A DNA stretch of 64,000 nucleotides from Flectonema sp. DT1601 (Eukaryota > Euglenozoa > Diplonemea > Diplonemida > Diplonemidae): assembly GCA_964019425.1 (NCBI GenBank), contig OZ025803.1, positions 919,001 through 983,000 of the forward strand. Reading direction: 5' to 3'. The notes beneath the pieces are model-generated. The model was not told where the DNA came from, did no database searches, and was given only the letters and a program-made list of their open reading frames with translations. This document shows, in pieces, positions 26,711 to 36,505 of the stretch. Position 1 is the stretch's first letter; every line of letters starts with the position of its first letter. The position numbers were made by a program, and so were the translations under genes.

Positions 26711-27612
26711 CTCGTCTTACTGTTAATGGAAATAACGGAGTTGGTTGTTTTTACGGAAGTAACTTATTTGCACACGTTAGTTAAAAACCTTTATTCAACT
26801 ATTTGTCTGTGTCCAGAGTTAACTTTGTGTTTGCTACACCTGGATGGATGAAAAGTTTCTTTTTTATCATTTTTTTTTTTTTTTTTCCAATTTCAAAAAA
26901 GATATAATGCGACACGCGGCACTGAGAACGGAGGGAGGAGGGAAGGGAGAGGCAGCAGATGCACTACTACACAAAGGATAAACATTAATCAGTTTTGAAT
27001 ACAGGAAGATCAATTGCACTACCCAGAAGCAGGATGCGACCAGAAGGGGATTGAAAAGGTACTTTTCTGAAACAGCCCCAAACGGGAATGGGGGTGGCAG
27101 ACGCTCGTAGTTATAAAAAACAAGAAAGAGGCGAATTAAAGTACCACATTGAAAACAGGGAGCTTAAATCGATATCAGTGTGGTACTCTTCTGATTTACA
27201 AGTAAAGTAAGCTTCAGGCTTCTGATAACTACTAAGACGCGCGTCTGTATGAAAAGTAACCATAAAATAAAATTATTACACAAAACACGATACACTCATG
27301 ATGATTTCTCTTCATTTTTTTTTTTTTTTTTTCCCTTCTCTTTTTCTTTTTTTTTTCCCACAAATATTCCATCTTCAAGACAAACCTTCAAAAAAAAAAG
27401 TATGTTTTTTTTTTGTTTTTTTTCCGTCTTTTTTTTTTTCTCTTCCCCCACGTATGTAGTAATAAATTGTGTATTTATTCTTTGCAAATATGGAGAAAAG
27501 GAAGTAGAAAATCCTTTCTTTCTTCAGACTACGAAGGAACGAGTGAAGGGTCTCCAGCTCGTAAGGCAAGGACACAGAAGCGGAGACTAAGTTATTATGT
27601 TGCAAATGAAGA
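26711..27612. other. Intergenic region with T-rich tracts
   Basis: T-runs at 26872-26887 and across 27314-27440. Short frames here are driven by the homopolymers. A small purine-rich patch lies at 26930-26950. No gene recognised. Confidence 0.45.
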
Positions 27613-28101
27613 CTATGCAGTCTCGTTAGCGACCTTCTTCATGTAGAAATAGGCCAGAACAACAGCTAAAATAGCGAAGATTAGCCACCTGTTTTGTGTT
27701 TTGTTTTGCTATCAAGAACCGTTGCAGGTTGCAGCATCAATGAGAGAGATTTTCAAAGTAACGAAAATAATATTTATAAAGACCACATACTTGCTTCCTT
27801 CACCACCACCACCGGAAAGGTCCTCCTCAGTGAGAAGAGTAGCACCCTCGAGTTTACCGATGCAAAGCTTCTTCATTTCAGCTCTGGCGCCGCTACCGTG
27901 GCCAACGTGCTTGAATTCTTCAGTGGCGTCCTGTCCACGGACTGCTTGAAGGGTTTCAATACCACCTGGGTGCTGGTCCTTGTATTCACTCACATCATAC
28001 ACACGACCTCCGATGGAGATCCAGAATGCTGACTTGGTGTCTCTGTGTGACTCCAACTCGGCCTTGGAGATGGTCTTCAACTTGCTGTCGTCCTCAGACA
28101 T
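27613..28101 (-). CDS. Tail-anchored cytochrome b5
   Basis: Exons 28101-27791 and 27688-27613 join in phase 2/1 across a 102-bp intron (GTATGT donor, AAACAG acceptor), giving 128 residues. The heme domain covers about residues 8-85, with axial histidines His44 in HPGG and His68 in VGHGSGA. A Gly/Glu linker (92-103) leads into exon 2, which encodes one hydrophobic helix (WLIFAILAVVLAYFYM) and a short basic tail. This is the classic microsomal or mitochondrial outer-membrane b5 layout, an electron donor to desaturases and other oxidases. Without splicing the anchor would be lost, which strongly supports the intron. Confidence 0.95.
27689..27790 (-). other. Cis-intron in the cytochrome b5 gene
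   Basis: GTATGT donor, AAACAG acceptor, 102 bp. It separates the soluble heme domain from the membrane anchor. Confidence 0.85.
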
Positions 28102-28783
28102 ATTTATTAGACTTTTTGAGATGACTAGATCTGGTGAAAGATAAGATAATTAAACATTTCGTTAAAGTCAAGTAACATCCACTACAGTCCTCAGCCATTC
28201 ATTACTCAAAGTAATATGTACATCTGTAAAGGGAAAAATAACTTTATGTTGACTTTAACGACAACCACAACTGTGAGATCTACAATAACAAAAGGAACAT
28301 AAAATATAAATACTAAAATACGCATACAGAACAGTGGACTAATAATTCCCGTGGGTCATCCAGAAAGAGAGTTCGAAGTCAATCTGATGACGCAGTTGGT
28401 TAGATGTTTTAAAGGGAATCAAATTCCCTAATACTGCAAATAACTACAAATGTTTTTTTTTATTTCACCAGTTCGTCTAATTTAAATATAGAAAAGAGAG
28501 AATAGGTCGGTTAATCTAGGTGTCTACTAACACACACTTTTATTCGTGCGATTCGTAAAGTTTGTTTAGAATTGAAAAGTTAAATAAGAGTTCACATTGT
28601 CTAACATTCCATCTGATCAGCTGTGTTAATGTACCGTTTGGATGGACCAGATTACAGCTTTTTCTTAATACATGTATTTAGATTAAAGAAAAGCTGTTTA
28701 ACAAACTGGTAGTAGACAGCAGTCTGTTCCAATGATAAAGTTATCGATATCCTGAAGTACTCAAAGTAGTCAAATAACTGACG
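28102..28783. other. Intergenic spacer
   Basis: AT-rich. No gene or repeat recognised. Confidence 0.4.
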
Positions 28784-29059
28784 CTAACTGCGATGATGTT
28801 TTTTCTTATCACCCGCATCTGTGCGAGACTCCAGTCGGTTTACTTGTTTTTGAAGGCTGGTTTGATTTATTAATAGAAAATAGAAGTCAAAATAATTCCA
28901 AAAAGAATTGGCTTTAACTTCAACTATACAGAAAATAATGATATAACACTGTGATTTTTGTTTGTGCACGAAACCGTGAACCGACTTAAACTGATAAAGC
29001 TAAAGGGGGTTTACGTGTGCTGCCAACATTCTTTTTCGTTCTTACAATACTTGTTAAAT

Positions 29060-29095
<36 letters not shown>

Positions 29096-30427
29096 AATAA
29101 AATAGTTCACATACTCTTTCATGGTATTCATTAAAGCTGCAACCATATCACTTTGAGGAATAGGAGGAGAGCTGCTATGGTTTTTCGATTTCCGGTCTCT
29201 CTGCACATCTTTGGGTTGATGTGGTTGCGATGATCTCGGAGTGTTCTTAGCATACTGATTAGTGGTATTGGTCTGCTTGTTGCCCTTAAAACCTACAGAA
29301 GCTGTTCTTTTGTACGGTTCATTATGATTCTTAATCGGTCGAGCTCCTTCCAAAGATGCTATACGAGCCTCAGATATTTTTATTATTTTGTGAAGGTCTG
29401 ATCGGTCCTCTTCCAGGGTTCGGATTTGTGTCATAGCAGATTCCAAAGCAGAATGTGTCTCGGTTGCTCGTTTTTCGTTAAGGGAAGAAAACCTAGCCCG
29501 TTGCTGATATCCTTGTAGAGTATCTGACACACCATGAAATCTCTTATTTGATGCTACTAATTTTGATTCCAGGTACCGAATTCTCCTTTCTTTCACAGAC
29601 AATGGATCTTCTTGTTTGTTTACCGGGGGCGGAGCAGAGGGTTTTTTACCCTGTGTCAGTACAGATATTAATCTTTGATCATCATCATGGATCACACGAA
29701 AGCATTCGAATAAAGCCTCTATGTGTGATTCATAAAGTCCTACAATACCATCCCAGACAGCTGTGGGAAGCTCCTTTTTAGCAGACTCACGACAATCTCT
29801 AAGACTTGGAATGGTTTCTTTCCAGAGATCATCAAGCCTATTTTCTTTAACTGGTTCTGCAGAGGGTTGCCGTTCTCGACTAACGCTAGAGAAGGCATCA
29901 GTGTTTGTCGGTTCTGGTGGAGAATGATGGGGTTCGGGCGGTTCATTCTTAGATTCTTCTAAGTTGTCGCACGCCATGTAACGCTCATCACGGAAATCAT
30001 CATCCACCTCACTGAATCCTTCGCCGCTGCTGTTACTTGTAATATGCTGAGGCGAAGTTGCAACTGCTTTTCCTGACGACATTCTTCGTGCTATTGAAGC
30101 ATATGTATCTGCTTGGAATGCCCTTACGGTCTTGACGCACTTCTTGCGATCTGACCGTGATGATGAACGCACGGCAACGTCCTCTGTATGTCTCCTCGCG
30201 GATTTGGGACAATTACTTCGCCTCAGGAGGTCATCAAACTGTCGTAAGATGGCGGGTTCCTTTCGTAAACCCTCCTCCCAAGGATATCCACCAGGGGATA
30301 TGGATGACGTACCTCGGCCATCATCAGATGACGCTTTCATATTTCCTGTGAATACTGTGAAGGGGATTATAACAGAAGGGTCAACATCGTTGAAATTAAA
30401 CACGTCAAGAATCTCAACGCTACTCAT
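28784..30427 (-). CDS. Coiled-coil hypothetical protein with a repeat-bearing intron
   Basis: Exon 1 (30427-29115) and exon 2 (28856-28784) join in phase 2/1 across a 258-bp intron, giving 461 residues. The N-terminal half is polar and disordered. Residues about 215-260 form a helical segment (LWKETIPSLRDC...ALFECFRVI). Residues about 280-360 are a heptad-like coiled coil (RIRYLESKL, LEEDRSDLHKII, ARIASLEG). Exon 2 adds LQKQVNRLESRTDAGDKKKHH, itself coiled-coil-like, which supports the splice model. The C-terminus is basic. No family recognised; cytoskeletal or centrosomal roles are possible. The start ATG is at 30425-30427. Confidence 0.66.
28857..29114 (-). other. Intron containing a retroelement-derived repeat
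   Basis: GTATGT donor at 29114-29109 and CCAG acceptor ending at 28857. Inside lies a roughly 170-bp repeat (about 28902-29091) with a long A-run on the plus strand, the same repeat found at the RT elements near 48.8 and 54.5 kb. Without it the intron would be about the size of the others in the window. Confidence 0.6.
28902..29091 (+). repeat. Short non-autonomous repeat (about 165 bp plus A-run) in an intron
   Basis: Starts AAAGAATTGGCTTTAACTTC and ends GTTAAATGC followed by about 29 A. Nearly the same sequence occurs at 48799-48963 and 54511-54675. Its first part also starts the longer RT-bearing elements at 48964 and 54676; its last part also ends them. Confidence 0.8.
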
Positions 30428-30726
30428 CGATGATTAATACAAAGGTAGTTTGTTATCTAAATCTTTTAATGACATTTAGATTGGATATTTACGTATCACA
30501 AACCTTGCGCTGGTTGAGATTGGTTTGGTGTTTTTATGAGAAACTTACCACCAAATGCATCACATTCATGTGCTGGCTGTAATGAGAATACGTTTGGGAA
30601 GGAAAGTAAACACTCGCCTTCGTAAGGCAAACTTTGTGAGGAAAAAAAAGAAATTTTCCGGAATATTTAAATTTTATAAAATGTACCAAAAAAGTATTTT
30701 CTCATCACACTTAGTGGGGTAGTCAC

Positions 30727-31221
30727 TCATGATAATATATCTGAATTCATTCCACCAGACTCTCGGTATTGCTGCATAATTCCTCTGAGAGTTGCCAATG
30801 TTTTCTCATCGCGCTCTGAATCAGGTTTTAGCTCTTCGCGTATCCTACGAAGAATGATTGGGTTCCAAACCTTCCAAAATGGAAATCCGAACGCTCGAAT
30901 AGGACCTGCAGTGGAAATCAGCTCATTACGAAATTCGATGTTTTGAGAGAATTTTTCGAAATTTGCCTGATACATGATATCTACCTTTACAGCTTCCCAG
31001 TCAGAGCGAATGGGATGCAATTTTGTTTGCCCCATCTTCCAATGGGCGGCAGTGTTACGCTCGCCATGTATTACTTCTCTGTAAGCTTTATCGCTGAATT
31101 TCATCGCTTGAAAGTATTGCTCTGATGAGATCCATATTTCACCTTCAATTTCAAACTTGCATTCCGTAAAGTTATCCATCGAATTATATGAGACACCTCC
31201 ACATTCACATGGGCCACCCAT
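30727..31221 (-). CDS. NADAR-domain (YbiA/DUF1768-like) protein
   Basis: 164 residues. Landmarks of the NADAR/YbiA family are present in order: F-T-E-C-K-F near 18-23, SEQYFQAMKF (33-42), A-A-H-W-K-M-G (58-64), RSDWEAVKVDIMYQA..EKF (72-91) and a C-terminal helix. The family cleaves N-glycosidic bonds of riboflavin-pathway intermediates in bacteria and plants, and some members act on ADP-ribosylated nucleic acids. Which applies here is unknown. The short N-terminus (PCECGG) contains two cysteines. Length is normal for a stand-alone NADAR protein. Bacterial or viral transfer is possible, since the family is patchy in eukaryotes. Confidence 0.82.
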   Translation of the reverse strand: MGGPCECGGVSYNSMDNFTECKFEIEGEIWISSEQYFQAMKFSDKAYREVIHGERNTAAHWKMGQTKLHPIRSDWEAVKVDIMYQANFEKFSQNIEFRNELISTAGPIRAFGFPFWKVWNPIILRRIREELKPDSERDEKTLATLRGIMQQYRESGGMNSDILS

Positions 31222-31635
31222 TTGTTTTGTTCCACTGGGAAGGAAACATCGAACTGGAAGATTTAAATCCCATTTGTGATCCTCGTCAGCCCAACGTTTC
31301 CCGAAAACTCATTTGAATAGTTTTTTTCTATTTCTTTTTAATTAAAACTATTTTGTGGATTTTAATTCCCAAAAGTTCCTCCTTTTGTTTTTAAACTTTT
31401 CCCTGTGTTGATCTCGGCCAGTTTTGACCTACTTCCCAATGTTTAGTAAAGTCTTTCTAAACTTTACTAAAATGTATTTCAATCCAAGCATTTCGATTAG
31501 TAACTTTAAAATTAGATTTTCGAGGGACCGCACAAATGGCTTTGAATGAATCCTCTAATGAGGGATATCATCGCCTTGGATGTTACATCATTTCAAACGC
31601 GTTTCTCAAGTCGTGCAGTCGCTAATTTCCCATCA

Positions 31636-31670
<35 letters not shown>

Positions 31671-32989
31671 GTACTCACCTTTCGACATTTTTGATACTTT
31701 TTCTTTTTAGGAGGAGCTGCAAGCCCAATAATAAAGCAGTAGAAAGTTAAGAAACTGACTCGTGAGGTTGAAGAGCTTTCTAAGTTGGACCCAGAATGCA
31801 TTAAATTCAGATTGATGATCGCATATTGCGATTCATAAAGTTAGCAGAACAAGATAGTGGAGAGGATATGTACAAGTGACTCGAGTCAGTAACAACAGAC
31901 ATGTTGGTATCATGTATCGCCAGGATTCCACCATCATCCAATCTACTACTACGTCACAGCGAACAGGGAAACCTGTCACACTTCTGACACTTTGGCCATG
32001 CAGGGAAGGAAGATGTAGGAGATATGAGCAGAATGGTTGTGTGGCAACAGGAGCAGTCTTCATACAGTGGTATTTCTACAGCTGATGCAGTCTGCACATG
32101 AGAAGCTACACAATTGCTGTACAAAGAGAGAAGGCTTCTTCCGCAGCTCCAAACACACGATTGTTAGAAGGAGGGAAATTCCAGCTGCGGATTTCATCAC
32201 ACACCAAGAGCAGCTAGCTATTCACTATGACCTACAGTACAGTCGGGCCGACAGGGATTGCGGGGATGACAAGAAATGCTTAAGGGATAAGAAACACAAA
32301 GCTGATATTAAACTCATAAAAAGGGAATATTTGACATGCATTGAATCCTACTAATCCGAACCCATCAGACACAAACAGGCTTTCTGTTCTAACATTTGGA
32401 TTGAAGATCTGGCTGAGAAAATACATGAAAGGTAATCAAACTTCTTGTCACAACTGACATAACGACTGGTAAATAACAACACAGTTAAAGCTTCAGAAGT
32501 GCAAGTGTCAACAGAGCGAGTGGTCAGCTAAGTGAAACTATAAAGTAAGGATGCACCATGTTATGAGATTCTTATAAAAGGATATGAATACCGTTTTACA
32601 AGGATCTGTTTCAATAATGCTCATCCTTGACCAAGCAAATAGTGCTGACAACAGACGCAATCGGGAGGCTCGTTGATTTCTGGTAAACAAAAGAAGATCA
32701 CAAATATATACCGCAGAAACCCGGATGAGAGAGATCTGCTACCTTCAACGGTGTTGGGGTTAAAGAAAGCAAGGATTAGCAATATTTTCCCGACGAGACA
32801 TTTTGTTCTCGTCACAGAAATTCAATTGAGTTTTAAACTATTTTATCTTAATTAGTTAACTTACAAACACGGCACAAATTGGGAAACAAAAACACACAGA
32901 CAACACATAGACAAATATAAGCACTCTCGAACTCAAACAAATTATGCACTTGTACCCTTGGTCACCTTGTCATGTCTTAAATAATGAGC
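31222..32989. other. 1.8 kb region without a recognisable gene
   Basis: It contains an A-run of about 30 at 31637-31668. A weak plus-strand frame at 32037-32354 encodes a charged, aromatic peptide without a recognised family and is flanked by stops in all phases. It could be the remnant of an old element, but nothing supports a name. Confidence 0.45.
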
Positions 32990-34123
32990 TCACAACTTGG
33001 AATCTTCACCAAAGGTGATAAGTGTCTTTATTACGCCAGTACGATAGTTGGAAGCTGTGTCATAAGCTTCTGGGAAGCGACTGAAATTGAAATTGTGAGT
33101 AAATACATCAGAAACATTTATACGACCTGTCTCAATTAGTGACATTGCAAGCGAAAAGGTATCCATCGAAGGAGCATGTGTAGTTATGTAACGGATATTG
33201 CGAGCAAAAGAAGCAAAATCAATTCGCATAAAACTGTGCTGAGGAGAAGGTGGAAGGCCAAAAATTAACACCGAGCCTGAGCTTTTTGTAACCGCAGTGC
33301 AGAGATCAAGAGCGGCGCCATGGTGTCCCACCATTTCGATACTGATATCAACCATGTTGTTGTCAGTTAGCCTTGCAATTTCATTTTGAACTCTCTTTTG
33401 GTCATTTCCAACCAAAATTGCATCTGAAGCACCACACGTCAAAGCTTTGTTCAGCCTGTGTTGCAGTCTGTCAAGAACTATTATTTTGTTGCATCCCATT
33501 TGTGAGAGAACCTTAGTCATCAGTAGTCCATTTTGACCTTGGCCGACGACAGCAATATTCTTATTAATTATTGGAATCGCGGAATTTTCCAAATTTTTAA
33601 TTGCGTGCAAAATCGTTCCAAGAGGCTGTGCAGCAACATACCAGTTGCGATTAAAATTGGGGAATGGGACCGTCTTTGGTAACAACAACGAAACCGCATC
33701 ATACGAGATAAAATACTCACAAAACGATCCCTGAGTGGGTAAGTCATTCACAGAAGCATTCGTTGTTTTCTCATATTCTTCTCGGACGGTGTCAACTCCT
33801 TGGAGGTAGTTGGTAGTCATGCATAAGACTACGTCATCTATCCTTCTTTTGCACGGCTCGTTTACCTTTACAACTTTCGCTACTACTTCGTGCCCTGATC
33901 CCCCAACAGCGCCGTCCTTTTCCCAATAGTGGTCAATTACTCCCCTCCAAGGCTCACCGTCAGCGCTCATCTTTCCCCACAAGTCAGACCCACAAACTGA
34001 TGTGGCGACGGTCTTCATTAGCATCACTCCCGCAGGTAATCCCTCGATTGAAGGAATTGCCACATTACGAAGCTCTGCAACTAAGGTCTGAGCATCAGTG
34101 TGACAAAGAAACGCTGCTTTCAT
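32990..34123 (-). CDS. Zinc-type medium-chain dehydrogenase/reductase
   Basis: 377 residues. The N-terminal GroES-like domain carries C44 in SVCGSDLWG and the H78-E79 pair in GSGHEVVAKV, the usual catalytic-zinc ligands. The Rossmann domain begins near 189 with VVGQGQNG (the GxGxxG of residues 194-199) and an acidic residue Asp218 at the end of the second strand, which favours NAD over NADP. The structural-zinc cysteine cluster of classical ADHs is not obvious between 95 and 130. Closest in style to sorbitol or threonine dehydrogenases. The substrate cannot be told. No targeting peptide is evident. The start ATG at 34121-34123 begins MKAAFLC, typical for the family. Confidence 0.88.
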   Translation of the reverse strand: MKAAFLCHTDAQTLVAELRNVAIPSIEGLPAGVMLMKTVATSVCGSDLWGKMSADGEPWRGVIDHYWEKDGAVGGSGHEVVAKVVKVNEPCKRRIDDVVLCMTTNYLQGVDTVREEYEKTTNASVNDLPTQGSFCEYFISYDAVSLLLPKTVPFPNFNRNWYVAAQPLGTILHAIKNLENSAIPIINKNIAVVGQGQNGLLMTKVLSQMGCNKIIVLDRLQHRLNKALTCGASDAILVGNDQKRVQNEIARLTDNNMVDISIEMVGHHGAALDLCTAVTKSSGSVLIFGLPPSPQHSFMRIDFASFARNIRYITTHAPSMDTFSLAMSLIETGRINVSDVFTHNFNFSRFPEAYDTASNYRTGVIKTLITFGEDSKL

Positions 34124-34516
34124 TGTTGAAGTTCCTGGAGATAATGACCTTAAGGTACGACGTTAAAACTTGTGTCTTCTTTTAAGTAAAGCGAAGTGAT
34201 ATATTGGATCGGGAAATACCCTTTACGATTAATTACTGCAGCGGGCTTCTATCGTGACTGTCAAAGAAAAGAGATTAAATACCGCACTCTTAAATCCATT
34301 CATGACCCAACACTACAACCCGCTCGGAGATCTTATTTTCTTTTTTTGTCTGCTGTTAGCTAGAATCCGAGATATGAAGAAGTAAATGACTAACCCGAAG
34401 CTTGTCTTCTTAATTTTCATGCATTTTTCCCATGGGAGCTAACCCCCATCACGATATTCGTGAATGACAGAAACACTACAGACTTCTAATAAGTCAACAA
34501 CAACAATTCGACCACT
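34124..34516. other. Intergenic spacer
   Basis: Upstream region of the dehydrogenase and 3' flank of the ATP synthase gene. No gene or RNA recognised. Confidence 0.4.
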
Positions 34517-34909
34517 CTATGCGAAAAGCATAAGGAAGGCAATCATGAGAGCGAATAGACCAATAGCCTCAGTCAGAGCGAATCCAAGAATGGCGTAGTT
34601 AAAGAGAGCTCTCATGAGGTTTGGTTGACGAGCAGCCGCCAACAAGAAACTTCCGAAGACGTTTCCGATACCAACACCAACTCCAGCAAGAGCAATGGCA
34701 GACAGACCTGTTCGTGTTGTTAGTTTTAAAGGGGTTAAATGTTGCTACTACAAAGACTTTTCAACAAGAACCAACACAAAAGTTTTCATATCCATACCGG
34801 TACCAACGTAGTTAAGACCCGAAACGGTCACCTGAAGGGATGAGTTACGCGCCTGAACTGGAGCAACAACAGCAGAGCGGGCGGCGACGCGAAGTCCTGA
34901 TCTCATCAT
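34517..34909 (-). CDS. ATP9: Mitochondrial F1Fo-ATP synthase subunit c, nuclear-encoded
   Basis: Exons 34909-34798 and 34707-34517 join (phase 1/2) across a 90-bp intron (GTATGG donor, GAACAG acceptor, ACTAAC motif upstream), giving about 100 residues. The N-terminus (about 1-25, R- and A-rich, no acids) is a mitochondrial presequence. The mature part has the two-helix hairpin of subunit c: a glycine-rich first helix ([20 protein letters not shown]), the polar R-Q-P loop (AARQPNL) and the second helix with the proton-binding Glu in [12 protein letters not shown]. It forms the rotor ring of Fo in the inner membrane. A TTTTCCCTCCCAACAG string upstream of the ATG is a strong trans-splice acceptor candidate. 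Confidence 0.97.
34708..34797 (-). other. Cis-intron in the ATP synthase c gene
   Basis: 90 bp; GTATGG donor, CAG acceptor, ACTAAC about 12 bases before the acceptor. It interrupts a Gly codon. Confidence 0.85.
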
Positions 34910-35049
34910 CTTAAAGGAGTGGTGAAGGCTGAAATAACTGTTGGGAGGGAAAATAATATAACAAACCGCAACAACAAATAATATTCAAATTCTGCAAGAG
35001 AAGATAAGCAACAAACACACTTTCCAGTTATTGATCCTGATCCCCTTCT

Positions 35050-35610
35050 CCATATATTTGTTATTAACAAAAATATTATGAGTGGACTGTCACCTTCTAA
35101 GAACACTGTTGGTCTCAGACACAAAAGAGTTGAGACGCTATATAAACAAGCGCAATCAATTAAATTAGACATCCTCAGATCCTCACAGGACTCTGACATG
35201 CACGGTGTCTACAATGTTATTATGGAGAAATCGTCCAATTGGTCGAAGAAGTTTTCAGCTTCTGCTGAATGGGAGCGCCTTATTAAGTTTTTTTCTTACC
35301 GTTCTCTCGCGAAGCAATCAGCTGGTCTTGGTCACCGATTGCGCGATCTACGTACTACTCGCCCCGATCTCCTTAAGCGTTTTGAAGTGGAAGCCACAGA
35401 TGAACTACTGAACTCTTTGAATAAATTACAAGTCCAAGGACAGTGAAAGGAGTGGTCTAAATGTATGATAAACGACTTCACCTGGAATAAGGTACTTAGG
35501 GAGGGAAATCCTGCCTATATCTCATTTCAACTGAAAGCGGTTACAAACACCCTCCCCTCACAAGATAATTTAAAGAGGTGGAACATCACCAATGTGGACC
35601 AAAATTGTGT
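35050..35610 (+). mobile_element. 3' fragment of a LINE reverse transcriptase gene
   Basis: Plus-strand sequence encodes a C-terminal RT region. 35078-35446 has a helical, basic stretch. After an in-frame TGA where a Trp would be expected, the frame continues with INDFTWNKVL, then FQLKAVTNTLPSQDNLKRW and DQNC. That is the layout preceding the C-terminal zinc finger of many LINEs (short helix, L-P-x-x-x-x-L-x-x-W, then C-P-x-C). Similarity ends exactly where the SL-like sequence begins (35611), so the zinc finger is cut after its first Cys. 5'-truncated, broken copy. The left boundary is uncertain, between the ATP synthase leader and 35078. Confidence 0.62.
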
Positions 35611-35639
35611 ACCAACGATTCTAAAGCTACAGTTTCTGT
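35611..35639 (+). other. Spliced-leader-like sequence, first 29 bases
   Basis: Matches bases 1-29 of the diplonemid SL exon, as I remember it, at 27 of 29 positions. It starts ACCAACGATT and ends CTACAGTTTCTGT. The remaining nine bases of that exon (ACTTTATTG) lie at 36051-36059, on the far side of a 411-bp insertion. The match relies on memory of the published SL and should be checked. Confidence 0.7.
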
Positions 35640-36050
35640 TAAATCTATTTCGGTAATTTGCAGCATTCTCAAGCACCAGGGAAAATAGCGCCGACACGTA
35701 GTAGCATCGGTGTCGGCGATCGTCAGGACCATTTTGTTACAGTAGATTTAAAAGATCAGTCTTATTTATTATTTGATCTACGTTATTATTATTGTCCCCT
35801 TTACTAGGAAATCGACGATCGCGTTGCAACCTTCGAGAAAACTTTTTAAATTGGCAACCCAACGAACCAACGGGCCCAGCAGGCGTCCAGCCCAACCAAC
35901 GGCGGACCCACCACACCCCAACGCAGTGGCCTACTCGTCAAGGGTAGACCACCAAGTTGACAACTATTATATGTTTATGGTTACCGAGTGAATTGTTTTC
36001 TATCTTCTTTCTTTTATCAGGTGCAAAAAGAATGCGTAGCCAATTACTGT
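35640..36050 (+). mobile_element. Short internally deleted YR-retrotransposon derivative inside the SL-like sequence
   Basis: Left end TAAATCTATTTC.GTAATTTGCAGCAT is shared with the element at 41469. The right 200 bp (about 35848-36050) are shared, with divergence, with the 3' end of the recombinase-bearing element (41262-41468). A CTGT lies at both junctions (35636-35639 and 36047-36050). It contains an 8-bp-stem hairpin near 35687-35715. No coding frame of its own. Looks older than the two copies at 41 kb, from which it differs by about one base in five. Confidence 0.72.
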
Positions 36051-36059
36051 ACTTTATTG
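36051..36059 (+). other. Spliced-leader-like sequence, last 9 bases
   Basis: ACTTTATTG immediately after the element. It completes the SL-like exon begun at 35611 and is followed by a pyrimidine-rich tract rather than a GTATG-like SL intron. Confidence 0.6.
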
Positions 36060-36193
36060 TTTTTTCCCTCCCTCGCCCCATCCCCGTCAGCGAGTAGGAA
36101 AGCGCAGCTAGGAATTTTTCCACGCAAGCGGATCCCACAACCCGACCACCCTTCCCCACGCTCATCCCATCCGCCCTCCCCCACCCCAACAAA

Positions 36194-36505
36194 ATGAAAT
36201 CGGCGGCAGCCACGATACAGGCGCAACAGACCGGAGTGGGTACGGAGAGGTCTAGGGAAGAGATCGGTCCGCTGCTCATCGCGGCATGCGCGTGTAGAGG
36301 AAGGACGGGGGCTGTCACCACAATGACAAAGCAGACACCATCACCGAAGAAGCAGCCACCACCGATCCCTATGTGTGACTTGTGCGGCCAAAACAGCCAC
36401 AATAAACACAACAAAAAAGGTTTGCACCCTTTTGCCTCTTTGTTTCTTTCTCGCCGCTCGCCGTCAAGCACACATTGGGATAGATTAGATGGGTATGCTG
36501 GATGA
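36194..36505 (+). CDS. Hypothetical small basic protein of the duplicated unit, copy 1
   Basis: 103-residue frame. The first 75 residues are Thr/Pro/Lys-rich with a C-D-L-C-G-x-N-S-H-N-K-H cluster (about 61-72) that could bind zinc. A GGTTTG string follows, after which composition changes, so an intron or the end of the coding part may lie there. Not recognised. The identical copy is at 42070-42381. Confidence 0.3.
   Translation: MKSAAATIQAQQTGVGTERSREEIGPLLIAACACRGRTGAVTTMTKQTPSPKKQPPPIPMCDLCGQNSHNKHNKKGLHPFASLFLSRRSPSSTHWDRLDGYAG

Noticed and set aside
32037-32354. Plus-strand frame that might be a transposase remnant
   Set aside because: No recognisable domain, many stops around it and no terminal repeats found.
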